Assembly: GCA_002429615.1 (NCBI GenBank)
Contig: DJAN01000299.1
Span: 280 to 21,950 of the forward strand
DNA: 21,671 nt
Direction of reading: 5' to 3'
Source: Lysobacteraceae bacterium UBA6001
Lineage (GTDB): Bacteria > Pseudomonadota > Gammaproteobacteria > Xanthomonadales > Xanthomonadaceae
Shown here: in pieces, positions 7,194-16,362 of the stretch
Layout: every line of letters begins with the position of its first letter
Numbering within the stretch: the first letter of the stretch is position 1
The notes under the pieces: model-generated
What the model saw: the letters and a program-made list of their open reading frames with translations, nothing else
Databases searched by the model: none
What the model was told of the DNA's origin: nothing
Made by a program: the position numbers and the translations under genes

Positions 7194-8006
7194 TCAAGCG
7201 GCCTGGCGCTGCGTGGCCGCGCCGTCGAAGCGGTAGATGTCCATCGCCAGGAAACCCATGTCGATGCCGGCATCGATGCGCTGCGCGCCGAGCGTATCGC
7301 TCCCGGCGGCACCGGCGGCGACGAACAGCGGCAACAGGTGCTCGTCGGTCGGATGGGCGCGTTCGGCGAACGGCGCCTGGCGCCGGTAGTCGAGCAGCGC
7401 CGGGATGTCGCTGGCGCGCAGGCGCGCCTCGGTCCACTCGATGAAAGGCTTCACATACGGCGCCTCGCGGCCTTCGCCATAGCCACCGCGGAAGTCGTGC
7501 AGGTTGTGGGTGATGCTGCCCGAGCCGATCACCAGCACGCCCTGCTCGCGCAGCGGCGCCAGCGCGCGGCCCAGCGCGAACGCATGTGCCGGGCCCAGGC
7601 GCGGCTGGATCGACACCGGCACCACCGGGATGTCGGCTTGCGGATACAAGAAGCGCAACGGCACCCAGACCCCGTGGTCGAGGCCGCGGCCGGGATCCTG
7701 CAGCGCCGGCAGGCCGGCCTGATCGAGCAGTTGCTGGATCTCACCCGCCAGCGCCGGGTCGCCCGGCGCCGGGTATTGCAGCGTGTAGAGCGCGGGCGGG
7801 AAGCCGCCGAAATCATGGACGGTCTCGGGACGCTCGGCCGCGCCGACCAGCGGGCGCTGCGCCAGCCAGTGGGCGGTGGCCACCACGATCGCCCGCGGCC
7901 GCGGCAGGGCCCGGCCGATCTCGGCCAGGCGCGGCCCGACCTGCCCCGGTTCCAGGGCGGTCATGGGCGAACCATGCGAAACGTAGAGCGACGGCAGCGT
8001 GGCCAT
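7194..8006 (-). CDS. ygiD: Class III extradiol dioxygenase, 4,5-DOPA dioxygenase type (YgiD-like)
   Basis: A 270-residue protein of the LigB superfamily, matching the length of YgiD/DODA enzymes (about 260-270). It opens 'LPSLYVSHGSPM' with metal-ligand His11; 'VVATAHW' supplies His46; 'LDHGVWVPLRFLYP' carries His111; 'VIGSGSITHNLHDF' is the family block before the C-terminal metal-site region, and 'ERAHPTDEHLLPLFVAAGAAG' carries the last conserved histidines. The family performs metal-dependent extradiol ring opening of catechols such as L-DOPA; the physiological bacterial substrate is unclear. A GGAG-type RBS and a TAGCCT box (8038-8033) precede the ATG at 8006. It converges with the YciI gene with a one-base gap. 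Confidence 0.93.
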   Translation of the reverse strand: MATLPSLYVSHGSPMTALEPGQVGPRLAEIGRALPRPRAIVVATAHWLAQRPLVGAAERPETVHDFGGFPPALYTLQYPAPGDPALAGEIQQLLDQAGLPALQDPGRGLDHGVWVPLRFLYPQADIPVVPVSIQPRLGPAHAFALGRALAPLREQGVLVIGSGSITHNLHDFRGGYGEGREAPYVKPFIEWTEARLRASDIPALLDYRRQAPFAERAHPTDEHLLPLFVAAGAAGSDTLGAQRIDAGIDMGFLAMDIYRFDGAATQRQAA

Positions 8007-8032
8007 GGCAATCTCCGGAAGGAATGCGGCAT

Positions 8033-8038
8033 AGGCTA
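8033..8038 (-). promoter_or_regulatory. Putative -10 box (TAGCCT) of the dioxygenase gene
   Basis: On the minus strand TAGCCT ends 26 bases before the ATG at 8006, close to the spacing of the other boxes in this window. No -35 consensus was found. Low-information call. Confidence 0.3.
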
Positions 8039-8205
8039 TCGCACCACCGGTGTTGGTAAAGCCCCTGGATATCGATGGTTCGTTCCATTTCTGATGGTTA
8101 CGACCTCACCCGCCTGCGCCCGCCGCCAAGTCGTTAGATTCGTCCAATTCCTACGAAATTCGTGCATCGGCACCGTATCCGGCCCTCCTGCCGCGGTACC
8201 ACGCC

Positions 8206-9183
8206 ATGTCCACTCGTCGCTATGCCTGCCGCCTGCTGGCGGTCGCGCTCCTGTCCAACCTCGCCGTCACCGCGTGGGCCGAAGACGCCCCGGCGCCGGC
8301 GCGCGAGGCCAACTACACCGGCACCCTGCTCAGCAGCGGGCCGCCGTTGCCGCAGGGGCTGTGGATCGTGCAGCCCTACCTGGTCCAGACCGAGGTCACC
8401 GGCCGCTACGACCAGGACGGCAAGCGCCATGACGTCGACGGCGTGGCGGACGACTGGCGCGTGCTGCTGCCGATGACCTACGGCGTCACCGACCGCTTCA
8501 CCATCGGGGCGACGCTGCGTGGCGTCTATGCGCGCACCGACCAGGCCGAGCGGCGCTGGGCCACCGGCGATACGTCGCTGTTCGGCCAGTACGCGCTTTT
8601 CCAGGGCCAGGACGCAGGGCGCACGGCGCTGGCGGTGGGCGTGCGGCAGAACATGCCGACCGGGCGGCACGATCAGCTCGACCGCCACGGGCTGGCCGAT
8701 GCGACCGGCAGCGGCGCCGCTTTCACCATGCTCGGGCTGTACGGGCAGACCTACCTGCTGGCCGAGCGCAATCTGCGCGCCCGCGTGAACCTGCACTACC
8801 GCGTGCCCGGCGCGGGCGTCACCGTGCGCGATCGCAGCGGCTACGGCACCGTGCCCGGAGAGCGCGGGCGCGTGCACCTCGGCAGCGCGTTCCAGGCGCT
8901 GCTCGGGGCGGAGTACAGCTTCAATCCGAAGTGGGTGCTAGCCGCGGACCTGCTCTACGAACGCGAACAGGGGGCGACGCTGCATCGCCAGGTCGCTACT
9001 CCCGCCGGGACCGGCGGCGATGATGTCCAGCGTGAGGGGTCATGGCGCGTTTCCGTGGCGCCTGCTGTGGAATATCACCCTTCGAGCAAGGTCGGCATCA
9101 TCGGAGGCGCGATGGTGTCGCTCGATGGGCGTAATAGTGCGGAGCTGCTTTCGCCGCAGGTTTCTGTGATGTTTGCTTTTTGA
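8206..9183 (+). CDS. Outer-membrane beta-barrel transporter-like protein
   Basis: A 325-residue exported protein. Residues 1-25 form a Sec signal peptide (basic 'MSTRRYACR', hydrophobic '[12 protein letters not shown]', cleavage after A-W-A). The mature part alternates polar and aromatic/hydrophobic residues in amphipathic strands ('[18 protein letters not shown]', '[24 protein letters not shown]', '[22 protein letters not shown]', '[25 protein letters not shown]') and ends in Phe ('SVMFAF'), the typical last-strand signature of Gram-negative barrels. It resembles the 'transporter'/phenol-degradation meta-pathway outer-membrane family (PF13557-like), but the substrate is unknown. It is a single gene with a strong intrinsic terminator after a nine-T run just past the stop. 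Confidence 0.8.
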   Translation: MSTRRYACRLLAVALLSNLAVTAWAEDAPAPAREANYTGTLLSSGPPLPQGLWIVQPYLVQTEVTGRYDQDGKRHDVDGVADDWRVLLPMTYGVTDRFTIGATLRGVYARTDQAERRWATGDTSLFGQYALFQGQDAGRTALAVGVRQNMPTGRHDQLDRHGLADATGSGAAFTMLGLYGQTYLLAERNLRARVNLHYRVPGAGVTVRDRSGYGTVPGERGRVHLGSAFQALLGAEYSFNPKWVLAADLLYEREQGATLHRQVATPAGTGGDDVQREGSWRVSVAPAVEYHPSSKVGIIGGAMVSLDGRNSAELLSPQVSVMFAF

Positions 9184-9208
9184 GGACTCTTTTTTTTTGG
9201 ATTGGATT

Positions 9209-9238
9209 GGGCGGCCGGAGGCCGCCCTTTCTGTTTTT
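9209..9238 (+). terminator. Intrinsic terminator of the outer-membrane protein gene
   Basis: GGGCGGCC (9209-9216) pairs with GGCCGCCC (9220-9227) around GGA. It is followed by TTTCTGTTTTT (9228-9238). It lies 26 bases past the stop codon. This is a classic rho-independent terminator. Confidence 0.9.
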
Positions 9239-9296
9239 CCCTTGGGCTGCAGCGTTCGCCACCTGCGATGTCGATCGGCTCGCATGGATGCCGCGC

Positions 9297-9406
9297 GGCC
9301 TCCGCGGACAGGGGCATTTCGGGACACGCCGTGAATCCGTCCATGGAGGCTCGATGGCGCCATCCATGGCGCCAACGGTCCCGAAATGCCCCTGCCCACG
9401 AAGGCC
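9297..9406. repeat. Long imperfect inverted repeat (29-bp arms) with structured centre
   Basis: Arms 9297-9325 and 9378-9406 match at 26 of 29 positions. The inner 17 bases (CAGGGGCATTTCGGGAC at 9309-9325, GTCCCGAAATGCCCCTG at 9378-9394) are perfect. The 52-base centre holds two copies of the self-complementary octamer TGGCGCCA (9355-9362 and 9367-9374). All three arm mismatches would be G-U pairs in a minus-strand transcript. It looks like a dispersed intergenic element. Confidence 0.85.
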
Positions 9407-9436
9407 CGATGGATCGCCTCGGCGGGGAGAGGCAAA

Positions 9437-9469
9437 GCAGGAGCGAGGCAGGAGCAAGGCAGGAGCAAG
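9437..9469 (+). repeat. 11-bp tandem repeat, three units
   Basis: GCAGGAGCGAG (9437-9447), GCAGGAGCAAG (9448-9458) and GCAGGAGCAAG (9459-9469) are head-to-tail, followed by a degenerate unit to 9485. It is purine-rich on the plus strand and could vary in copy number by slippage. Confidence 0.85.
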
Positions 9470-9590
9470 GCAAGGCAAGAGCGAGGGGGAGTTGGGTGGG
9501 GTTGGAGGAAAGGTGCGTTCTGACGTTCCGGCAACTTCCGGCGCGCGATGCTGTCCGTTGATGGCTTCCCCCACGTTCCTGGAGTTCTCA

Positions 9591-10586
<996 letters not shown>

Positions 10587-10605
10587 CGATACGGCGCACG
10601 CCGGC

Positions 10606-13584
10606 TCAGGCCGGCGTGCGTTTCAGGCTGGCCAGCAACTGCTCCAGCGGCGCGGGTTTGCCCAGCAGCCAGCCCTGGACCTGGTCGCAGCCATTGGCGG
10701 CCAGCCACTGCCACTGGGCTTCGTGCTCCACGCCTTCGGCAATGACCTTGAGCCCGAGGTTGTGGCCCAGCGTGATCAATGCGCGGCAGATCGAGGCGTT
10801 GCGTTCGTCGCGCTCGACATCGGTGACGAAGGAACGGTCGATCTTCAGCGAGTCCAGCGGCATGTGCTGCAGGTAGGACATGCTGGAGAAGCCGGTGCCG
10901 AAGTCATCCAGGGAAATGCATACGCCCTGCGCATGCAGGCCATGCATGGCCTGCAGCGCGCGCAGCGGCTGGCGCATCAGGCTGCTTTCGGTCAGTTCGA
11001 CATGCAGGCCACCCCGCGCGACGCCGTATTCCTCGCAGGCGGCGGCAACATCGGCGGCCAGGTCGCTGTGATGGAACTGCAACGCCGAGACATTCACCGC
11101 GATCGGCAGGTCGCGCCAGCCATGATCGGCCAGTCGCCGCTGCGCGCGCGCGGCTTCGCGCAGGGCCCAGCGTCCCAGCGGCAGGATCAGGCCGGTGTCC
11201 TCGCACAGCTGGATGAACTCCCCCGGAAGAATCCACTGGCCCTCCGCGGTGCGCCAGCGCAGCAGCGCTTCCAATGCCACCGGCTGGCGCGTGCGGCAGT
11301 GATGGATCGACTGGAAATGCAGCACGAATTCGTGGCGGTCGATCGCCTGGTGCAGCCGGCCGGCCAGGCGCAGGCGCTCGCTCAGCCGGGTCTCGATGCC
11401 GGCGTGGAAGCGCACCACCAGTTCGCTGTCCTCGCGCGCGGCATGCGCCGCCTGCGCGGCTTTGGCGATGACCTCTTCGGCATGCGCGCCATTGTCCGGA
11501 TGGCTGGCGACGCCGATACGCAGGTCGAGCTGGTGATAGGAATCACGCCCCTGCACCGGCTCGGAAAGGCTGGCCATGAGCACTTCGATCACGGTGTCCA
11601 GCGTGTGGTGCCCGGCGATGGCGAAGACGAAGTCCTCGGCCGGCTGGAAGGCGAGCCAGCCATAGCGCTCGGCCAACGACTTCAGGCGCTGCTTGAGGTG
11701 CCGCAATACCGCTTCGCCCGCTTCCCGCCCCAGCGTGGCGCCGATCAATTGCAGGCCGCGCAGTTCGATATGCGCGACGTGGTAGCGCGATCCGCCCTGC
11801 TCGCGGTCGAGCCATTCGGCCAGCGCGCGCACGTTGAGCAGGCCGGTGGCGGCGTCGTGGCTGGCGCGGTAGGCCAGCTCGCGCTGGTAGGCCATGTGGT
11901 CGCTGACGTTTTCCGCCAACGCCAGGCGCGCATGGATGCCGGCAATTTCCAGCTGCGAGGTATGCACGCGCACGTCGATCAGGCTGCCGTTGCGGCGCCG
12001 ATGCACATGCAGCAACGGCGCCACGCTCTCACCCGCCGCCGGCAACGCCGGGATGTGCGCCCGCTCCTGCAGCGCCGGCTCGATATCGGCCAGGCGCATG
12101 TGCAGGAATTCCTCGCGGCTGTAGCCGTATTCGCGCACCGCCGCCGGATTCACTTCGAGGAACATGCCGGTCTCGACATCGAACAGCCAGCACGGCAACG
12201 GGCTCAACTCGAAGATCAGCCGGAACTGGCGCTGCGCGTCCATCGCCAGCGACTGGATCTCCACCCGCTCGCTGATATCCACGACAGTGCCGGTGAGATA
12301 ACGGGCGGGATGATTGCCCGCCACCCGCGCGCCCCGCACCGATACCCAGCGCTCGCCCAGTTCCGGCAGCATCAGGCGGAAGGTGATGTCCAGCGGCTCC
12401 TCGCCACGCCAGGCCATGGCCAGGGCATGGGTGACCCGGCGCCGGTCCTGTGCGTGGACGCGGCGCATGAACTCGCTGGTGGTCAGGCCGGGCAGGTCTG
12501 ACTGGAATATCTCGGCGGCCTGTTCCGACCACTGCAAGCGTTCGCCATCAGGCCCGATCGACCAGGTGCCGATGCCCCCGGCCTGGTGCGCCAGGCGCAG
12601 TTCCTCGTCGCCCAGGCGCAGGTCGTCCTGCAGTCGCGCCTGGTGGCGGTCGGCACGGCGCAGGCTGCGCAGCAGATAGGCGTAGCCGGCGAGATAGGAC
12701 GCGTACAACAGCACCACCACGCCGAACAGCGTCCACCACGGCGCCAGGACCTCGCGCTTGTCTAGGCCGGCGTAGACGCGGATCGGATACGGCGGCGAGG
12801 TGCCCGCCGCGGCGATGCGCCGCGTGCCATCCAGCACGCTGACGTGGTCGCCCACCGGCACGATCCGCGGTTCATGCCGGAAACTGCCGGCGGGCAGGCG
12901 CGGCGGCGCGGCGCGGCTGAGCCCCGGTGAGTCCGAGCTGCGCGCCAGCACGATGCCATCGACATCGGACATCGACACCACGCCGCGCTTGCCCACGTCC
13001 AGGTCGGCCACCAGCCGCTGCAGTTCGCTGCGCCGCAGGCGTGCGAGGACCCAGCGGTTGTCGCCCATGTCGATGGCCAGCCGCAGCAGCCACTCACCGT
13101 CCGGGCCCTGCTCGGGGGCGCCGATGTACAGCGCGCTGCCTTCGCCCCGACGCGCCGGCACCGCCCAGCTGGGCAGCGAGGGATCACCGCGGCCATCGGT
13201 GATGGCGTGGCCGTTATCGTCGACCACGACGAGGCTCTCGATCTCCGCATGCCGGCCGACCACCCCGCGCATGGATTCGCTCAGCAGGTCCGGCGCCTGG
13301 TCCGGCACGCGTCCGAACAGTTCGTGCGCGTCGCCGGCGATGCCGGACATCGCCCGCTCCAGGTTGCGCAGCTCCACCGCCATCAGCCGCTGCGTGCCGG
13401 TGGCCAGGGCCATGGATTGACGTTGCGCGGCCTCGCAGCGCGCGCGCCAGTCGTGGATCAGCAGCAGCGTCAGGCCAATACCCAGCGCGCCGCCCAGCAC
13501 CACCCCGGCCAGGGTGATGCGACGCAGGTGCGGCAATTCCGGCGACGCCGGGGCAGGCGGTTGGACGACAGCGGTCTGCGACAT
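10606..13584 (-). CDS. Membrane PAS-GGDEF-EAL protein, probable c-di-GMP phosphodiesterase with degenerate cyclase domain
   Basis: 992 residues from ATG 13584. TM1 is at 23-43, a periplasmic Cache-like sensor at about 46-282 and TM2 at about 284-305. Two PAS regions (about 328-440 and 448-560), a GGDEF domain (about 572-725) and an EAL domain (about 735-985) follow. The EAL domain is intact: E772-A-L, Asn831, Glu863 in 'VELTES', D893-D894 in 'LDDFGTGF', Lys914 and Glu950. The cyclase motif reads PAEDF (648-652) in place of GGDEF, and the metal/substrate motif reads 'ELRGLQLIGATLG', so the cyclase is predicted inactive. It most likely hydrolyses c-di-GMP in response to a periplasmic signal. 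A GTG start at 13659 (1017 residues) is possible: a TAGGTT box lies 30 bases before it. Confidence 0.93.
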   Translation of the reverse strand: MSQTAVVQPPAPASPELPHLRRITLAGVVLGGALGIGLTLLLIHDWRARCEAAQRQSMALATGTQRLMAVELRNLERAMSGIAGDAHELFGRVPDQAPDLLSESMRGVVGRHAEIESLVVVDDNGHAITDGRGDPSLPSWAVPARRGEGSALYIGAPEQGPDGEWLLRLAIDMGDNRWVLARLRRSELQRLVADLDVGKRGVVSMSDVDGIVLARSSDSPGLSRAAPPRLPAGSFRHEPRIVPVGDHVSVLDGTRRIAAAGTSPPYPIRVYAGLDKREVLAPWWTLFGVVVLLYASYLAGYAYLLRSLRRADRHQARLQDDLRLGDEELRLAHQAGGIGTWSIGPDGERLQWSEQAAEIFQSDLPGLTTSEFMRRVHAQDRRRVTHALAMAWRGEEPLDITFRLMLPELGERWVSVRGARVAGNHPARYLTGTVVDISERVEIQSLAMDAQRQFRLIFELSPLPCWLFDVETGMFLEVNPAAVREYGYSREEFLHMRLADIEPALQERAHIPALPAAGESVAPLLHVHRRRNGSLIDVRVHTSQLEIAGIHARLALAENVSDHMAYQRELAYRASHDAATGLLNVRALAEWLDREQGGSRYHVAHIELRGLQLIGATLGREAGEAVLRHLKQRLKSLAERYGWLAFQPAEDFVFAIAGHHTLDTVIEVLMASLSEPVQGRDSYHQLDLRIGVASHPDNGAHAEEVIAKAAQAAHAAREDSELVVRFHAGIETRLSERLRLAGRLHQAIDRHEFVLHFQSIHHCRTRQPVALEALLRWRTAEGQWILPGEFIQLCEDTGLILPLGRWALREAARAQRRLADHGWRDLPIAVNVSALQFHHSDLAADVAAACEEYGVARGGLHVELTESSLMRQPLRALQAMHGLHAQGVCISLDDFGTGFSSMSYLQHMPLDSLKIDRSFVTDVERDERNASICRALITLGHNLGLKVIAEGVEHEAQWQWLAANGCDQVQGWLLGKPAPLEQLLASLKRTPA

Positions 13585-13738
13585 TGCGTGGCGTTCGTCT
13601 CCGGTTTCTTTCCGCTCATCGGCGGCGGCGCTGGGTTCTTGAACGACGGCGCCCCACACACTGAACCGAAGGCGGCGCGCGGAAGGTGAAACCTACCCAT
13701 TCAGGTTGGCGACGGTACCCGGCCGCGCGCTGCCGGCC

Positions 13739-13744
13739 TAAACT
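13739..13744 (+). promoter_or_regulatory. Putative -10 box (TAAACT) of the M13 peptidase gene
   Basis: TAAACT in 'CCGGCCTAAACTCC' ends 36 bases before the ATG at 13781. No -35 is apparent. Confidence 0.35.
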
Positions 13745-13780
13745 CCGACGCTTCCGTCTGTCGCGTCACCGAGCCGCTCA

Positions 13781-15889
13781 ATGCCACAGCTGCACCGTTC
13801 CGCCCTGCTCCTCGCCCTGATTTCCGCCCTGCCCCTGGTCGCCTGCCAGCGCGACCCCGCCGCCGAAGGCCCCGCCACGGCTGCGCCCACCGCAACCGCG
13901 CAGGCCAAGCCGCAGCTCGGTGCGTTCGGCTTCGATGCCAGCGGCATGGACCGCGCGGTTGCCGCCGGCGACGATTTCTTCAGCTTCGCCAATGGCCAGT
14001 GGGTCAAGACCACCGAGATTCCGGCCGACCGTTCCAGCTACAACAGCTTCACCCGCATCGTGGTCGATACCGAACAGCACACCCGCGACATCATCGAGGG
14101 AGCGTCGGCCAATGACCGCGCGAGCGGCGAGGAAAAGAAGATCGGCGACTACTACGCCGCTTTCATGGACGAGGCCGGCATCGAAGCCAAGGGCGTGGCA
14201 CCCGTGCAGCCGACGCTCGATGCCATCGCGCAGATCAGCGACAAGCAGGCACTGGCGCGCGAACTCGGCGGCGAACTGCGCGCCGATGTCGACCTGCTCA
14301 ACGCCACCGATTTCTACACCGACCGCCTGTTCGGCCTGTGGGTCACCGCCGACCTGATGCAGCCGGAGCGCTACGCGCCGTACCTGGTGCAGGGCGGCCT
14401 GGGCATGCCCGAGCGCAGCTTCTATCTGGAAGGCGGGCGCATGGCGCAGCTGCGCGAGGCCTACAAGGCGCATATCGCCAAGCTGCTGGAACTCGCCGGC
14501 CAGCCGGACCCGCAGGGCCAGGCCACGCGCATCCTCGCGCTGGAAACCGCGATCGCGCGCGTGCACGCCAGCCAGGAGCAGACCAACGACGTGAAGGCCG
14601 GTGCCAACGCCTGGAAGCAGGCCGATTTCGCCGCCAAGGCACCGGGCCTGGACTGGAATGCGTTCTTCGATGCCGCCGGCCTGTCCGCGCAGCAGGACTT
14701 CATCGTCTGGCAGCCGCAGGCCATCGCCGGCACCGCCGCGCTGGTCGCCTCGCAGCCGCTGGACACCTGGAAGGAATACCTGGCGTTCCGCGCGCTGGAC
14801 CGCGCCTCGCCGTATCTCTCCAAGGCCTTCGCCGATGAGCGCTTCGCGTTCTACGGCGCCACGCTCGATGGCACCCCGCAGCAGCGCGAGCGCTGGAAGC
14901 GTGGCATCGACGCCACCAATGACGCCCTCGGCGAGGCGGTGGGCAAGCGCTACGTCGACAAGTACGTCAGCACGGAAACCAAGGAACGCGCCGAGGCGAT
15001 GGTGCACAACATCATCGACGCCTTCAGCCACCGCATCGACCAGGTCGCGTGGATGAGCCCGCAGACCAAGGCGCACGCCAAGGCGAAGATCGCCGGCCTG
15101 ACCGTGGCCGTCGGCTATCCGGACACGTGGCGCGACTACAGCGCGCTGGACGTGCGCCGCGACGACGCGCTGGGCAATGCCGAACGCGCCGACCTGTTCG
15201 AGTACAAGCGCAACCTGGCCAAGCTCGGCAAGCCGGTGGACCACGGCGAGTGGTACATGCTGCCGCAGACGGTCAACGCGCTGAACGTGCCGCTGGAGAA
15301 CCGCCTGATCTTCCCGGCGGCGATCCTGCAGCCGCCGTTCTTCGACCCGGCGGCGGATGATGCGGTCAACTACGGCGCCATCGGCGCGGTGATCGGCCAC
15401 GAGATCAGCCACAGCTTCGACAACACCGGCGCGCTGTTCGACGAGCATGGCGCCCTGCACGACTGGTGGACGGCCGAAGACCTGAAGAAGTTCGAGGCCG
15501 CGGGCAACGCGCTGGCCGCGCAGTTCAGCGCGTACAAGCCGTTCGACGACCTGGCGGTGAACGGCAAGCTGACCCTGGGCGAGAACATCGCCGACGTGGC
15601 CGGCCTGGCGACCGCGCACGATGCCTACGTGCTGTCGCAGCAGGGCAAGCCGGCGCAGACGCTGGACGGCTTCACGCCGGACCAGCGCTTCTTCCTGGGC
15701 TTCGCGCAGGCGTGGCGCGGCAAGTATCGCGATGCGGCGCTGCGCAACGCGGTCCTGACCGACGTGCATGCGCCGGGCCGCTTCCGCGCGCAGACGGTGC
15801 GCAACCTGGATGCGTGGTATCCGGCGTTCGAGGTCAAGCCGGGCCAGCAGCTGTATCTGGCACCGGAGCAGCGGGTGAAGATCTGGTAA
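13781..15889 (+). CDS. M13 family zinc metallopeptidase, predicted lipoprotein (neprilysin/PepO-like)
   Basis: 702 residues, a usual length for bacterial M13 peptidases (about 650-720). The N-terminus is a lipoprotein signal peptide with lipobox 'LVAC' and acylated Cys22, so the enzyme is probably anchored in the periplasm. A Pro/Ala/Thr linker (about 28-45) precedes the 'GDDFFSFANGQWVKTTEIPADRSSYNSF' start of the M13 N-terminal domain. The zinc site is HEISH (His540, His544) with Glu601 in 'GENIADVAGL'. 'FPAAILQPPFFD' and the C-terminal 'VKIW' are family signatures. The substrate-binding 'NAYY/NAFY' motif reads NALN (499-502): Asn and Ala are kept and the aromatics are lost. It cleaves peptides; targets are unknown. 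A terminator follows at 15915. Confidence 0.95.
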   Translation: MPQLHRSALLLALISALPLVACQRDPAAEGPATAAPTATAQAKPQLGAFGFDASGMDRAVAAGDDFFSFANGQWVKTTEIPADRSSYNSFTRIVVDTEQHTRDIIEGASANDRASGEEKKIGDYYAAFMDEAGIEAKGVAPVQPTLDAIAQISDKQALARELGGELRADVDLLNATDFYTDRLFGLWVTADLMQPERYAPYLVQGGLGMPERSFYLEGGRMAQLREAYKAHIAKLLELAGQPDPQGQATRILALETAIARVHASQEQTNDVKAGANAWKQADFAAKAPGLDWNAFFDAAGLSAQQDFIVWQPQAIAGTAALVASQPLDTWKEYLAFRALDRASPYLSKAFADERFAFYGATLDGTPQQRERWKRGIDATNDALGEAVGKRYVDKYVSTETKERAEAMVHNIIDAFSHRIDQVAWMSPQTKAHAKAKIAGLTVAVGYPDTWRDYSALDVRRDDALGNAERADLFEYKRNLAKLGKPVDHGEWYMLPQTVNALNVPLENRLIFPAAILQPPFFDPAADDAVNYGAIGAVIGHEISHSFDNTGALFDEHGALHDWWTAEDLKKFEAAGNALAAQFSAYKPFDDLAVNGKLTLGENIADVAGLATAHDAYVLSQQGKPAQTLDGFTPDQRFFLGFAQAWRGKYRDAALRNAVLTDVHAPGRFRAQTVRNLDAWYPAFEVKPGQQLYLAPEQRVKIW

Positions 15890-15914
15890 GCGCCTGGCGC
15901 GTGCTGGCATGACG

Positions 15915-15940
15915 AACGGCGGCCTTCGGGCCGCCGTTTT
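15915..15940 (+). terminator. Intrinsic terminator after the M13 peptidase gene
   Basis: AACGGCGGCC (15915-15924) pairs with GGCCGCCGTT (15929-15938) around the stable loop TTCG. A TTTT run ends at 15940. It lies 25 bases after the stop codon. Confidence 0.85.
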
Positions 15941-15974
15941 CGCGTGGGCGAGCCCCCCTCCCCCGCTGGCTTCT

Positions 15975-16040
15975 GTATGAGCGGCTTCAGCCGCGACGGG
16001 CTTTACCGGTAAAGCCTCTCGCGGCTGAAGCCGCTCCTAC
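15975..16040. repeat. REP-type palindrome, copy 2, with nested 18-bp palindrome
   Basis: Arms 15975-15996 (a variant with T for G at the fourth base, GTATGAGCGGCTTCAGCC) and 16019-16040 are reverse complements apart from that base. Between them GGCTTTACCGGTAAAGCC (15999-16016) is a perfect palindrome. It belongs to the same family as the elements at 3129-3189 and 16996-17018. Confidence 0.9.
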
Positions 16041-16268
16041 AATGCCGCTCTCCCCGCGCGGGAAGGCACCCAGGACCCAGCGACGGATCTGCGCGGCGGC
16101 GGGGGCGGAAAGCGTTCTGAGCATGGCGGACATGCACGCGATCCTAACCCGCTCACGCCATGCCCACCGTGGCTTTGGATACTGGAAACGTCGCCTGCCA
16201 CGGCGCGCCTGCCCATCCGGAAGGCGGCATGTGCGGTCGCAGCAAGGCGGCAACGGCCCGGCACCCCA

Positions 16269-16296
16269 TTGCCAAGCGCGGGGAAAGTGCTAGAAA
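16269..16296 (+). promoter_or_regulatory. Possible promoter upstream of the two-TM hypothetical gene
   Basis: TTGCCA (16269-16274), a 16-base spacer and TAGAAA (16291-16296) form a moderate sigma-70-like match 66 bases before the ATG at 16363. Unconfirmed. Confidence 0.3.
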
Positions 16297-16362
16297 TAAA
16301 GCGCCTGAAGATCCGCCAGTGCCGCAAGCCGTTCGTACCAGCCAACCGTTCGGGAGCTCGTC

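Larger units (their letters stand above)
9184..9590. other. 407-base intergenic region: terminator, long inverted repeat, 11-bp tandem repeat
   Basis: This gap between the barrel gene and the aldo/keto reductase contains, in order, the terminator (9209-9238), an imperfect 29-bp inverted repeat with a 52-base centre (9297-9406), an AG-rich stretch with an 11-bp tandem repeat (9437-9485), and the reductase leader with a GGAG RBS at 9581-9584. Frames stay open here, but I see no protein-like sequence and no RNA gene I can name. Confidence 0.8.
15890..16362. other. 473-base intergenic region: terminator, REP pair and upstream region of the next gene
   Basis: It contains the M13 terminator (15915-15940), the second REP pair (15975-16040) with a nested palindrome, then about 320 bases with no convincing gene. 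Short open frames here (for example 16042-16293 plus, 15987-16253 minus) are arginine-rich shadows of GC-rich or REP DNA. A possible promoter lies at 16269-16296 and the RBS of the next gene (GGGAG) at 16352-16356. Confidence 0.75.

Noticed and set aside
6806..8006. YciI protein and extradiol dioxygenase as one pathway operon
   Set aside because: They are on opposite strands, tail to tail. Proximity alone does not support a shared pathway.
9180..9590. N-terminal extension of the aldo/keto reductase frame back to 9180
   Set aside because: The extension covers a terminator, an inverted repeat and a tandem repeat, and reads as low-complexity protein. A proper RBS and the family N-terminus occur at 9591.
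10606..13584. Calling the large signalling protein a bifunctional diguanylate cyclase/phosphodiesterase
   Set aside because: The cyclase motif and its metal-binding residues are not conserved. Only the EAL half is supported.
13778..15910. A 710-codon open frame antisense to the M13 peptidase, and other long antisense frames (10513-12501 plus, 17092-18762 plus, 5608-6726 plus)
   Set aside because: High-GC codon bias keeps the opposite frames open. Their translations are His/Arg/Gln/Ala-rich with no domain signatures, while the sense strand encodes clear enzymes or transporters.
15987..16293. Small genes in the 15.9-16.36 kb gap
   Set aside because: The frames are arginine-rich, read through REP DNA on one strand, lack RBS support and show no recognisable motif.
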